A DNA stretch of 64,000 nt, taken from the NCBI GenBank assembly GCA_910575585.1, contig CAJTGF010000004.1, forward strand, positions 124,001 through 188,000, given 5' to 3'. Positions 52,568-61,632 of this stretch are shown in pieces (the first letter of the stretch is position 1; the number at the start of each line of letters is the position of its first letter). A program made the position numbers and the translations under genes. Origin of the DNA: Clostridiaceae bacterium (lineage in GTDB: Bacteria; Bacillota; Clostridia; Lachnospirales; Lachnospiraceae). The notes below the pieces were generated by a model. It was not told where the DNA came from. It made no database searches and was given only the letters and a program-made list of their open reading frames with translations.

Positions 52568-53779
52568 ATGATTGCAAAGATAAGAAATCAACAGGTTCCA
52601 GAGGTCAATTTTCCGTTGATTATGTTGATCGTCACTCAGTTTTTAGGGCTGTTGACAAATCAAAATAATTTTGCGGTAGATATGGCGCTGCTAGTTTTTT
52701 CTTTCTTTTTTACAAGAAAAGTAGATATAAAGTACATAATCATATCTGCTGTATTTGTGCTTCTGATCTTGGCCAGGTATTTAACCGGACACAGCGCTGT
52801 AAAAGGTTACTTTGCTCCAATACATCATTGTACAAAATATTTAAATACTTTTTTTGGCATTTCAGTATGCTGCCTGATCCAATATATGAGTGAACGGGAA
52901 AAAAGAGTTATGATGCATACAGTATGTATATGCTGTATAGTGACGGGTGTTTTTTCCATAGCTTACGAATTGCAAAGTCCATTAGCGATACGATACAGAG
53001 GATTATATGGTGGAGAATATCCGTGGATAGTTTCATTTGACCAGATATTTGCGTATTCTATTTTTGCTGTTATGTTGCTGATAATGTATATTTCAGAGAA
53101 GAGAAAGAGTAAAAAAGATTGGCTGTATGTTTTTACAGCAGGCATGAATCTATCCCTGCTGGTATTATCAAAACTGGCAACACCCATGTTTTTAGCTATC
53201 ATGATCGCGGTTATTTATTATACCTATTTTCTTATAAAAAAGAAAAAACTGTATATGATTATTTTGACCTATTTAAGTGTATGTATCCTTCTCATTAGCA
53301 AACAGATACTAAATTTTATTTTAAGATTGAATACTGGTCAGGGTTTTGTTGCTTCCAGAGTAAATGCGGTAATAAATGCTCTGCTTAACAATGGTGGTCA
53401 GACTACCTCTCTTTCTAACAGGCAGGTAAAAATAGATATTTGTATAAGCAGTTTAAAGAGGAATCCATGGGTAGGGATAGGATTTACAGATTATAATGAG
53501 TTTACAGTGGGATGTCATCAGGATTGGTATGATATCTTGGCGGTTTCGGGATTCCTTGGTTTCATAGTGATCATAATTTTTTTGATTTTATACAGTCGAA
53601 AAGTATATAGGCATACAGAAGCTCCAAAGGATAAGATCAGATACGTTTTTGGCTTGATATATTTTTTTACGCTAGGGTTTTTTGATCCATGCCTTAATAT
53701 CAGTATTATCATCGTTGTGTTTGGGTTGATTCCTAATTTAGGAGTTTTGTTAAGGAGAAAGAATGGAAAAGGAATTTAG
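52568..53779 (+). CDS. Wzy-like O-antigen/capsule polymerase
   Basis: 403 residues from ATG 52568, integral membrane with about ten hydrophobic helices and a larger external loop (about 255-330) including NPWVGIGFTDYNEF, typical of Wzy/ligase-fold proteins. It would polymerise repeat units outside the membrane. There is little sequence conservation in this family, so the call rests on topology, the PWVGIGF motif and location. It overlaps the next gene by 17 bases. Confidence 0.75.
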   Translation: MIAKIRNQQVPEVNFPLIMLIVTQFLGLLTNQNNFAVDMALLVFSFFFTRKVDIKYIIISAVFVLLILARYLTGHSAVKGYFAPIHHCTKYLNTFFGISVCCLIQYMSEREKRVMMHTVCICCIVTGVFSIAYELQSPLAIRYRGLYGGEYPWIVSFDQIFAYSIFAVMLLIMYISEKRKSKKDWLYVFTAGMNLSLLVLSKLATPMFLAIMIAVIYYTYFLIKKKKLYMIILTYLSVCILLISKQILNFILRLNTGQGFVASRVNAVINALLNNGGQTTSLSNRQVKIDICISSLKRNPWVGIGFTDYNEFTVGCHQDWYDILAVSGFLGFIVIIIFLILYSRKVYRHTEAPKDKIRYVFGLIYFFTLGFFDPCLNISIIIVVFGLIPNLGVLLRRKNGKGI

Positions 53780-54653
53780 TTTTATAACGCTTTCTTATGA
53801 TCATGAAAGATACATTATTGATCATTTGGAAAGCATAAAAGTGTTGATACAAAAATATGGAAAAGATAGATGCATAAACTATATTTTTGCAGACGATGCA
53901 TCAATGGATGGTACTGTGCATGTTGTAAAGAAATGGTTAGAGAAGAATCGTTCCCTTTTTTGTTCTGTTAAAATCATTGAACATGAGACTAATGTAGGGA
54001 TCGTAAAGAACTTAATGGATGCCATTGGAATATGCGAGACTGACAATTATAAATTTTTAGGCGGAGATGATAAATACGGTACATCAAATATATTTAAACT
54101 CGTTGATGATGCAGGAGATAGATTATGGATTACGCCTACTATACCTTTTGGGACATTTAGTAAGAAGCAGATAAATGCTGCAGATCGCAATTTTTCTTTA
54201 TTAGAATATGCCAACAGCAAGGGGAAAGTAAAACAACTAATGGGAATAAAAAATATTTTCCATGCACCCGGAGTTTTTATACCAGGAAAATATTTAAAAG
54301 AGAAGCAGTTTGTCAAGTACATAAGAGAATTTCATTATATTGAAGATTATCCTATGTGGCATTATCTATTATATGAAAAGAATGTAGATATAGTCATAAG
54401 CAGACAGCCATATATATATTATCGATATGGAAGTGGTGTGTCCACTAAAAAGAAAGAAGATAGTTTTAGTCCATATATCGAAGAAAGGAAAAGAATCTTT
54501 AACCGTTTTCAGTTAAAGATGTATTTATATCCTAAGATCATAAACCCATATGCATACTATATTTTTTTCCTTCAATGTATCATATGGCTGAAATACCATG
54601 TTTTTTCTAAGAAAACACAAAAGAACTCAGCCATACTGGAAGAGAGGGAATAG
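53763..54653 (+). CDS. Glycosyltransferase family 2 (GT-A)
   Basis: 296 residues. GT-A start FSFITLSYDHERYIIDHLESI, with FADDASMDGT carrying the DD metal/nucleotide region and LGGDDKYG the second acidic motif. The C-terminal part is helical with YIYYRYGSGVSTK. GGAGAAAG is followed by ATG 53763. It adds one sugar of the repeat unit. Confidence 0.9.
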   Translation: MEKEFSFITLSYDHERYIIDHLESIKVLIQKYGKDRCINYIFADDASMDGTVHVVKKWLEKNRSLFCSVKIIEHETNVGIVKNLMDAIGICETDNYKFLGGDDKYGTSNIFKLVDDAGDRLWITPTIPFGTFSKKQINAADRNFSLLEYANSKGKVKQLMGIKNIFHAPGVFIPGKYLKEKQFVKYIREFHYIEDYPMWHYLLYEKNVDIVISRQPYIYYRYGSGVSTKKKEDSFSPYIEERKRIFNRFQLKMYLYPKIINPYAYYIFFLQCIIWLKYHVFSKKTQKNSAILEERE

Positions 54654-54657
54654 ATCC

Positions 54658-55794
54658 ATGGAAAAGGAAAGTTCAGGTGAGCGGATTGTGTGGGTGGACT
54701 GTCTTAAATTATTTGCGTGTTTGGCAGTGTATGTAGATCATACAAGCGGTTTTTTATATTTCAATCCTTATATCCTATATGCGTCTTATTTTTCGGTTCC
54801 TGTCTTTATATTTCTTAGCGGAATGACTGGGTATGGATCCAACAGCAAACATGTATCCGAACCTTATCTTGAGGATATGAGGAGGAGATTACTGCGGATT
54901 GTGATCCCTTATGCCATAGCAACAGCCTTTTATGTGGTGTATATATATAGAATGTTTGATCTAAAGACATATATATTGTCCTTACTGCGGTTTGACATAA
55001 GCGCTCCGTTTTACTTTTTGGTTTTTTATATACAGCTTGTTATGATAGGAAGGGGATTATATAAGCTGATCCAGTGGACTGGAAAGAGAACATATTTTCA
55101 ATGGATTTATCTTTTCGAGATATTTGTATTCGTTTTGTTCGCAGCCTTGATGATGCGATATACGTATGTATTACCTGTTCATGGAGGTGGGAAATATTTA
55201 TTTGGCGGTACTTATTTGGTTGTGTACTTTTTGGGAATGATATTTGGAAAATACTGCAAAAGATTAGTCTGGGGGGGTAAGTTAAGCTGTATTGTTTGTG
55301 CTTGCAGTATAGCCCTATCGGTACTTTGGGTTATATTTATGGTAAAAGATCAATTTCAGATCGACGGGCGGCTTATGTATTTTGGAGCCGTAAATCCGCC
55401 GGGATTTACTCTTGTTCTATACACAGGTATGATCATTTTGGCTGGATGGAGTCTGGATGGGGCGATACGATCGTCTCAAAATATTATTTTGAATAAACTA
55501 TGGAAATGGATTAGCAGAGGCGGGAAATATTCCTTATATGTTTATCTGTTTCATCTGCTGTTTTTATCGATTTTCCAAAGAAAGGGTGGATATATCCAAA
55601 ACATCTGGATGAAAAGGATCGCCTGCAGTTTATTTGTGTTTGGCGGCTGCTATATCATTGGAGTGATGATCGAAGCCGGAATGAAAAAATATATACGGTC
55701 AGAGGAACAGTATGGAAAGAACAAAAAAGTTGAAAATCTTAGTAACGGCTATTGGAACCGCGTCAGCGACGGCTATCGTGACACAGCTGAATAA
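54658..55794 (+). CDS. Acyltransferase family 3 membrane protein (OatA/Oac type)
   Basis: 378 residues from ATG 54658. About ten transmembrane helices; the N-terminal VWVDCLKLFACLAVYVDHTSG contains the family's R/D-x10-H pattern (catalytic His near residue 30), and PVFIFLSGMTGYG follows. It would O-acetylate the glycan. The gene's last 83 bases overlap the next gene in another frame, an unusually long overlap, which suggests its original stop lay further upstream. Confidence 0.85.
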   Translation: MEKESSGERIVWVDCLKLFACLAVYVDHTSGFLYFNPYILYASYFSVPVFIFLSGMTGYGSNSKHVSEPYLEDMRRRLLRIVIPYAIATAFYVVYIYRMFDLKTYILSLLRFDISAPFYFLVFYIQLVMIGRGLYKLIQWTGKRTYFQWIYLFEIFVFVLFAALMMRYTYVLPVHGGGKYLFGGTYLVVYFLGMIFGKYCKRLVWGGKLSCIVCACSIALSVLWVIFMVKDQFQIDGRLMYFGAVNPPGFTLVLYTGMIILAGWSLDGAIRSSQNIILNKLWKWISRGGKYSLYVYLFHLLFLSIFQRKGGYIQNIWMKRIACSLFVFGGCYIIGVMIEAGMKKYIRSEEQYGKNKKVENLSNGYWNRVSDGYRDTAE

Positions 55795-56692
55795 ATTAAA
55801 ATCTCAGATACCAATATACGTAATTGGAGCTGACATATACCAGAGATATGAAGTAGGAACGGCAAAATTTGTGGATGAATTTTATCAATTCCCGTCGGCA
55901 GTGGAGGACCAGGAAAAATATTATGAGTTTCTCCTTGATTTCTGCGGACAACACAATATCGATTACCTTTACTCTACCATAGATGAAGAGGTGGCATCCA
56001 TGTGCAGACATAGGGATGAGCTGATGCAGGCGGGGGTTGTTTTATGTAATGCAGACAATGAGACAGTTTTTTTAGTGCATGATAAAGTCAGGTTCAGCAG
56101 ATGGATCGCAGAGGAATTCCCCGAACTGCACATCAGGACATATGAAAATATCGGACTTGTTTCGAAATATAATCTCCCTGTTTTTATTAAACCGAGAAAC
56201 GGGAGAGCGAGTATGGGATGCATGAAGGTAAGCACTGAAGAGGAATTAGAGAGGATAAAACATAAAATTGATAATGAACAAATAGTGATTCAGGATTATA
56301 TCCAGGGAGATATCATTGTAGCGGATGTAATTAGAAACCGGAAACATAAAACATTCAAAGCAATACAGCGTTTAGAGATACTGAGAAATAGCAGTGGATG
56401 TGGTATAGCAGTAAAGATCATAGATGATAAACGACTTGACAAGATATGTCAGAATATAGCTGAAAAATTAGATTTAAACGGAGTTGTGAACATGGAGTTT
56501 TTCAAAGAGGGAGATTCTTTTAAGATGATCGAGGTAAACCCGCGTTTTTCAGCAGGAACGATGTATACATGTCTGGCAGGCTATGATCTTGTGAAAAACT
56601 CTTTGAATATTGCCAGGGGACTTTCCTGTGTTGACGAAAATGTTACAGTTGGAGGATATTATGCAAAACGATATGAAGTTATCGAATTATAG
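55712..56692 (+). CDS. ATP-grasp ligase of the carbamoyl-phosphate-synthase-like type
   Basis: 326 residues. The N-terminal pre-ATP-grasp domain begins KILVTAIGTASATAIVTQLN. The ATP-grasp core has PVFIKPRNGRASMGCMKV and VIQDYIQGDIIVADVI. MIEVNPRFSAGTMYTCLAGYD supplies the metal-binding Glu-Asn. Such enzymes join a carboxylate to an amine; in surface-glycan loci they are proposed to attach amino acids or similar groups to amino sugars. RBS AGAGGAAC. Its end overlaps the next start by 32 bases. Confidence 0.88.
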   Translation: MERTKKLKILVTAIGTASATAIVTQLNKLKSQIPIYVIGADIYQRYEVGTAKFVDEFYQFPSAVEDQEKYYEFLLDFCGQHNIDYLYSTIDEEVASMCRHRDELMQAGVVLCNADNETVFLVHDKVRFSRWIAEEFPELHIRTYENIGLVSKYNLPVFIKPRNGRASMGCMKVSTEEELERIKHKIDNEQIVIQDYIQGDIIVADVIRNRKHKTFKAIQRLEILRNSSGCGIAVKIIDDKRLDKICQNIAEKLDLNGVVNMEFFKEGDSFKMIEVNPRFSAGTMYTCLAGYDLVKNSLNIARGLSCVDENVTVGGYYAKRYEVIEL

Positions 56693-57629
56693 TTGGATAA
56701 AAGATATAGCAAAGACTGACATAGGAGGAAAAAAGATATTAGTAGCAGGAGGAACAGGGTTTATAGGAAAAAGGTTATTGCAGATACTCTCATATCTAAA
56801 TGCCGAAGTTTATGCCATTACCCGCCGCAACGATTATATAAAAATGAAAAATATTGTCTATTTAAAAGGAGACTTAAGGAATCTGGATGGATTAAAGGAA
56901 ATGAGGAATGGAAACAGGTATGATGCGGCTGTCTATATGGCTGCCAATATTCCTTTGCGGGGGGAGAAGAAAGAAACTTTATTTGACGCGAAAAGGGCCA
57001 CGCTTGATCCATATCTGAATTTTCTTGAGGCGTTTGGAGAGGACGTAAAGCAGCTGATATATATTAGCAGCATAGATGCCATAGGACATTGCGCACAGGA
57101 AGGTTACGGTGAAGAGATATTTCCGGATACTCCCACACCATATGGTCTGGCCAAGTATGCGGGGGAATTTTATACGAAAAGCCTGGCAGAAGGATTGGAT
57201 ATTCCGTATGCAATACTCCGCTTTTCACAGGTATACGGACCGAATGAACCTGTTGTAAGGATAATCCCTATTTTGAAAGAATGCCTTTTGGAAAATAGAC
57301 AGTTTTCTCTGATTACTTCAGGAAATGAAAAAAGAAGGTATTTATATATTGACGATGCGGCGCAGGCTGTATGCCGGGCCATAGTGAATAAAGAAATGGG
57401 GGTATTTAATATAGCAGGACCTGATACGGTGACGGTTATGGGCCTGATCAGGCTGATGGAGCGTATTTGGAACAGAAAACTGGATCTGGAAGTAAAAAAT
57501 ATAAAAGAAGGGGAAGATAATATTCCTTCTATAGACAAAGCGGAAACGTTATTGGGATATTGTCCTGAAATATCAGCTGAAAAAGGGCTTGTAAAGGTTA
57601 AGGAGGAAGAAAATGAGTCATTTGGATAG
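56661..57629 (+). CDS. NAD-dependent epimerase/dehydratase (SDR), ATP-grasp-linked
   Basis: 322 residues from ATG 56661 (GGAGG five bases upstream). Rossmann motif ILVAGGTGFIGKRLLQIL, YISSIDAIG, YGLAKYAGE with the YxxxK pair, RFSQVYGPNEPVV. The C-terminal substrate domain is complete. Both ends overlap neighbours (32 and 17 bases), so translation is coupled to the ATP-grasp and aminotransferase genes; the three probably act on one compound. Confidence 0.9.
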   Translation: MQNDMKLSNYSWIKDIAKTDIGGKKILVAGGTGFIGKRLLQILSYLNAEVYAITRRNDYIKMKNIVYLKGDLRNLDGLKEMRNGNRYDAAVYMAANIPLRGEKKETLFDAKRATLDPYLNFLEAFGEDVKQLIYISSIDAIGHCAQEGYGEEIFPDTPTPYGLAKYAGEFYTKSLAEGLDIPYAILRFSQVYGPNEPVVRIIPILKECLLENRQFSLITSGNEKRRYLYIDDAAQAVCRAIVNKEMGVFNIAGPDTVTVMGLIRLMERIWNRKLDLEVKNIKEGEDNIPSIDKAETLLGYCPEISAEKGLVKVKEEENESFG

Positions 57630-58896
57630 ATCGAAGCGGATGATGGAAGCGGGGATGGAATATCTGTTTGGCGCAACGCCGTATATCGACCCGATCCTTT
57701 CGTACGGTAAAGGGAGCTGTGTGTGGGATGTAGATGGCAACCGGTATCTGGACATGAACGCTGGACAATTCTGTATGACTTTTGGACACAGTTATAAACC
57801 GTTTATTGATAGGATAACTGAGCAGATGACAGAGATCTATCACTCGAATACGTCTGCTTTAAGCGATGGCATATTTGAAGCCTCTAAATTAATGGCGGAA
57901 ATCAACCAATATAATGTGAGCAAAACGTTGTTCTTGTCAACAGGGTCTGAGGCCAATGAGGCGGCGATCAGATACGCGAAATTTTATACAGGAAGAAATG
58001 GGGTAGCGTCTGTTGATAAAGGATATCATGGACTTACATTGGCGTCTCAATCATCCACTATGGCCGGAAAATGGTCTCTTCCGAAAGTGGATGGAACATT
58101 TTCGGTAAAAACACCAGTTTATATTCATTCAGAAGAGAAAGTGGATGAGGAAATATTTGTATCGGATTGTATCAAAGAGTTAAAACATCTATTTAATACC
58201 GTAGGAGATCAACTAAGCTGTTTTATCATAGAACCGATCATAGGTGTAGGCGGGATGGCGAAAATACCTGCAAGGTATTTGAAGGAGTTAAGAAAGCAGT
58301 GTGATGAATATGGGACGGTATTAATCTTGGATGAATGCCAGTGCGGATTTGGGAGAAGTGGTGAATGGTTTGCTTATCAGATGGACGGTATTATTCCTGA
58401 TATGGTCACAACAGCAAAGGCTATGGCAAATGGATTGCCTGTCAGTGGTCTCACAATGAGAAAGGAGATAGCGGAAAGGGTTGAGGGGAGATTGACTCAT
58501 TTTAGCTCCCATCAAAATGATTCCCTTGCGGCTGCGTGTGTAATATTTGTAATAAATGAGATTAAAAACAGGAATTTACTCAGTGGAAATAAGAAAAAGG
58601 GAGCGTTACTGCTGGATGCGATCTCAGAAGTATGCGGCATGACAGAAGGACTTTCGAATCCAAGAGGGTGGGGACTTATGTGTGGATTTGATATTGATGA
58701 CACTCTCATAAGTGATTACAGGCAGGTCAGTGGCCAATTGAGAGAGGCGCTGTTAAAAAATGGGGCCTTGGTTCAGGCTGTCAGGCAGGGACGGACTTTT
58801 AGGGTTATGCCTTCTTACTGTATTACAGAAGCTGAGATTGTGGAATTTAAAGAACTATTTGAAAGGTCGGTAAAAGAGATATTCTCTTCAAAATGA
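57613..58896 (+). CDS. Class III PLP-dependent aminotransferase
   Basis: 427 residues in the glutamate-1-semialdehyde aminomutase/acetylornithine aminotransferase fold. It has VDGNRYLDMNAGQF, the STGSEANEAAIRYAKF cofactor site, VDKGYHG, ILDECQCGFGRSG, and TTAKAMANGLPVSG with the PLP lysine. Unlike the DegT enzymes in the same locus, class III enzymes usually aminate small aldehydes or terminal ketones. Together with the ATP-grasp protein and SDR it could make and attach an unusual amino compound. Confidence 0.9.
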   Translation: MSHLDRSKRMMEAGMEYLFGATPYIDPILSYGKGSCVWDVDGNRYLDMNAGQFCMTFGHSYKPFIDRITEQMTEIYHSNTSALSDGIFEASKLMAEINQYNVSKTLFLSTGSEANEAAIRYAKFYTGRNGVASVDKGYHGLTLASQSSTMAGKWSLPKVDGTFSVKTPVYIHSEEKVDEEIFVSDCIKELKHLFNTVGDQLSCFIIEPIIGVGGMAKIPARYLKELRKQCDEYGTVLILDECQCGFGRSGEWFAYQMDGIIPDMVTTAKAMANGLPVSGLTMRKEIAERVEGRLTHFSSHQNDSLAAACVIFVINEIKNRNLLSGNKKKGALLLDAISEVCGMTEGLSNPRGWGLMCGFDIDDTLISDYRQVSGQLREALLKNGALVQAVRQGRTFRVMPSYCITEAEIVEFKELFERSVKEIFSSK

Positions 58897-58971
58897 AAAT
58901 GATTTTGAGAGAAGAGCGCTAGTTGTAGTGGCAAAAGACAATATGTGCAAAAAAGAAAGGACGAGTATTAT

Positions 58972-59391
58972 ATGCAAAAAGAGAAAAAGGTCCGGATGTT
59001 GAATTTTCCTGAACGTGGGGACGACAGAGGGCATTTGGTGATCATGGAAGGGGAGAAGGATATTCCTTTTGCGATCAAAAGGGCATTCTATATTTATGGA
59101 TCTGAAGCGAAAGTGGTAAGGGGGCAGCATGCCAACCGCAGAAGTGAGTTTGTCCTTATCAATGTGGCCGGAAAGAGCAAGGTAAAGGTCAGGGACGGAA
59201 AGGGGAATGAGACGGTCTATTGCCTGGACCGGCCCCACACCGGAATCTATCTTCCGTCAATGGTGTGGAAGGACATGTATGATTTCAGTCAGGATTCCGT
59301 GCTGTTGGTGCTTGCAAGCACCCATTACGACCCGGAAGAATACATACGCAGCTATGAGGAGTTTGTAGCCGCTCTCAGCACGGGGGGGTAA
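58972..59391 (+). CDS. FdtA/QdtA-like sugar 3,4-ketoisomerase, first copy
   Basis: 139 residues from ATG 58972 (AAAGGACGAG about nine bases upstream); an in-frame GTG at 58945 gives a longer form. A cupin of the FdtA/WxcM type: FPERGDDRGHLVIMEG, FYIYGSEAKVVRGQHANRRSEFVLINV, GIYLPSMVWKDMYDFSQDSVLLVLAS. The His of GQHANRR is in place of the usual GxHAH catalytic pair, so one of two histidines is replaced by Asn. Members isomerise dTDP-4-keto-6-deoxyglucose to a 3-keto sugar. Confidence 0.85.
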   Translation: MQKEKKVRMLNFPERGDDRGHLVIMEGEKDIPFAIKRAFYIYGSEAKVVRGQHANRRSEFVLINVAGKSKVKVRDGKGNETVYCLDRPHTGIYLPSMVWKDMYDFSQDSVLLVLASTHYDPEEYIRSYEEFVAALSTGG

Positions 59392-59456
59392 CACGCTCTG
59401 TTAAGTTCATCCGCCTTCCGGAAGGAGTTAAAACCAGACTGAGGGAGGCGGCATAG

Positions 59457-59864
59457 ATGCAGGTAATCAAATATATGTTCCAGCCCCATGGGGATGACCG
59501 TGGACAGCTGATCGCGTTGGAAGAGCTGAAAGATATCCCGTTTCATATCAAGAGAGTCTATTATCTGTATGACACGGCAAAAGGGGTCGTGCGGGGAAAA
59601 CATGCCCACAGGAATTTAGAACAGATCCTTGTGTGTATCCATGGCAGCTGTAAGGTGAGACTTGACAATGGTGAAGAAAAGAAAGTGGTTCTGTTGGAAA
59701 AACCTTATGAGGGCCTGTATGTGGCGGGGAATATGTGGCGTGAGATGTTCGACTTTTCAGAAGACGCCGTGCTGATGGTGATGGCCTCCCAACTGTATGA
59801 TGAAGAGGACTATATCAGGGATTATGACAGGTTTTTGGAGCTTGCGGCGAAGGCCAGGAGATAA
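59457..59864 (+). CDS. FdtA/QdtA-like sugar 3,4-ketoisomerase, second copy
   Basis: 135 residues, same cupin family: PHGDDRGQLIALEELKDIPF, YYLYDTAKGVVRGKHAHRNLEQILV, GLYVAGNMWREMFDFSEDAVLMVMAS. Here the GKHAHR pair of histidines is complete, unlike in the first copy. Product goes to a DegT transaminase to give a 3-amino-3,6-dideoxyhexose such as Fuc3N or Qui3N; a matching DegT gene lies at 62469. Confidence 0.88.
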   Translation: MQVIKYMFQPHGDDRGQLIALEELKDIPFHIKRVYYLYDTAKGVVRGKHAHRNLEQILVCIHGSCKVRLDNGEEKKVVLLEKPYEGLYVAGNMWREMFDFSEDAVLMVMASQLYDEEDYIRDYDRFLELAAKARR

Positions 59865-59901
59865 AACGGTTTGAGGAAATTATGGACAGAAAGGTTATTC
59901 C

Positions 59902-61335
59902 ATGAGCAAGTTGCGTTTATTAGCAGAGAATTTTTTAATATATGGGGTTGGGGGCGTTATAAGTAAGATGGTACCTCTCATCATGACGCCCATTATTGTG
60001 AGGCTGATGCCGGATTCGGCCTGTTATGGCGTGAATGATCTGTCAAATACCATTGTGTCGTTTGCAAGTGCCATTGCGGTGTTTGGAATGTATGATGCCA
60101 TGTTTCGGTATTTTTTTGAAGACGAGAGTGAGGATTACCGAAAACGTGTTTGTTCCACGGCTCTGACATTTACATTGGTTATATCGCTCTTTGTTTTTAT
60201 TGTGATGATGATTTTGAGGGAGCCGATAGCAGGCTTCTTTTTGGGGGATAAAGGGCTGGCCGATCTTGTGGCTATCTCTGCTGCAGCGACACTGGTGGGA
60301 GCAACAAACAGCATTGTCTCCGCGCCTACAAGGATGCAGAATAAGCGGAAGATATTTTTGTGTACGAATCTGGCAGCGCCTGTGATTTCTTATTCCATAG
60401 CAGTATTGATGTTGATAAATGGTCATTTTATGACGGCTCTGCCAATGGCGGCTCTTATATCGGCAGTGATGATGGAATTTATCTTTTTTGGTTTGAACTA
60501 CAGATGGTTTGACTTAACCCGATTTGATTTTGTGCTGCTTAAGAAGATGCTTGTGATCGCTGTTCCGCTCATCCCAAGCTTTCTTGTCTACTGGATTTTT
60601 AATTCCAGCGACAGGCTGATGATAAGCAATATCATGACAGTTTCAGATGTGGGAATTTATTCTATAGGGTCTAAGCTGGGCCAGGCCAGCCAGCTTATCT
60701 ATACGGCCTTTGCAGGGGGATGGCAGTATTTTACGTTTGCTACCATGAAAGAGGAGGACCAGGTTAAGAGTAATTCCATGATACTTGAATATATGGGAGC
60801 GCTGTCCTTTGTTGCGGCCGCATTTATCTGCGCATGGAGTTATGGGATCTATAAGCTTTTATTCGTTGGAAGTTATGTGTCAGGTTTTATCATCGCGCCG
60901 TATCTTTTTTTAGCTCCGCTGCTCCTGATGCTGTACCAGATAGCGGCAAGCCAGTTTGTGATAAATATGAAGACCTGGCCTAATATGCTGATCTTGTTTG
61001 GCGGGGCGGCGATGAATGTGATGCTTAACCTGGTTTTGATACCTGCTATGGGGATTGAGGGGGCGGCGGTGGCGACTCTGCTGGGATATGTGGCAGTGAA
61101 TGGGATATGTATTTTTGTGATGCTTAGATTGGGGCTTGTGATGTTATCTAAGAGGTTTATAGTTGTTGCTATGGGCATGCTTTTGTATTTCGCATTGTGG
61201 AGGTTATTGTTTGTAACGAATACTATGGCGGGAACCATGATGGCGGTTCTATATGCGGCTGCATGTGCCGCGGCATATAGGAAAGATTGTGCCGCACTGG
61301 CTGCAAGAATAAAATTTAAAGGGAGAAAACGATGA
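59902..61335 (+). CDS. Wzx-like oligosaccharide flippase
   Basis: 477 residues with about 14 transmembrane helices. N-terminal ENFLIYGVGGVISKMVPLIMTPIIVRLM is typical of polysaccharide exporters (MOP superfamily). NSSDRLMISNIMTVSDVGIYSIGSKLGQ marks the conserved central motif. It would flip lipid-linked repeat units for the Wzy polymerase. It ends with a four-base overlap into the next, broken, gene. Confidence 0.92.
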   Translation: MSKLRLLAENFLIYGVGGVISKMVPLIMTPIIVRLMPDSACYGVNDLSNTIVSFASAIAVFGMYDAMFRYFFEDESEDYRKRVCSTALTFTLVISLFVFIVMMILREPIAGFFLGDKGLADLVAISAAATLVGATNSIVSAPTRMQNKRKIFLCTNLAAPVISYSIAVLMLINGHFMTALPMAALISAVMMEFIFFGLNYRWFDLTRFDFVLLKKMLVIAVPLIPSFLVYWIFNSSDRLMISNIMTVSDVGIYSIGSKLGQASQLIYTAFAGGWQYFTFATMKEEDQVKSNSMILEYMGALSFVAAAFICAWSYGIYKLLFVGSYVSGFIIAPYLFLAPLLLMLYQIAASQFVINMKTWPNMLILFGGAAMNVMLNLVLIPAMGIEGAAVATLLGYVAVNGICIFVMLRLGLVMLSKRFIVVAMGMLLYFALWRLLFVTNTMAGTMMAVLYAAACAAAYRKDCAALAARIKFKGRKR

Positions 61336-61632
61336 AATATACAGCTGTCAAGTTAAAATACTATGATTATATATTGATAGCAGTTCTCTATGGATTATTG
61401 CTGTTTCCATATATGTGTTCTGTGTTAAATACAATCCCTACAGCAGATGATTTTTCGTTTGCGAATGAGATGAGACAGTGGATGGGTATAACAGATAATT
61501 ATGTTGCTGCATTAATAAGATTTGCTGCGTCGCAATGGCTAAATTGGGGGGTCATGGTTTGTCATGATGTTTCCATGTGGATTTAACCCGTTAGACAAGA
61601 TATCAGCTCTTGATAACTATGTTCTATCTTGA
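61332..61632 (+). pseudogene. Polytopic membrane protein gene, frameshifted and cut short
   Basis: The first frame (ATG 61332) encodes a membrane helix and IPTADDFSFANEMRQW, then stops at 61584 after AASQWLNWG. The next frame continues sensibly: GFNPLDKISALDNYVLS up to TGA 61630. The switch occurs around a run of six G (61546-61551); one base fewer joins the two parts. After 61632 the similarity ends in a truncated SDR gene. The intact form would be a large membrane protein of a glycan locus. Confidence 0.65.
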
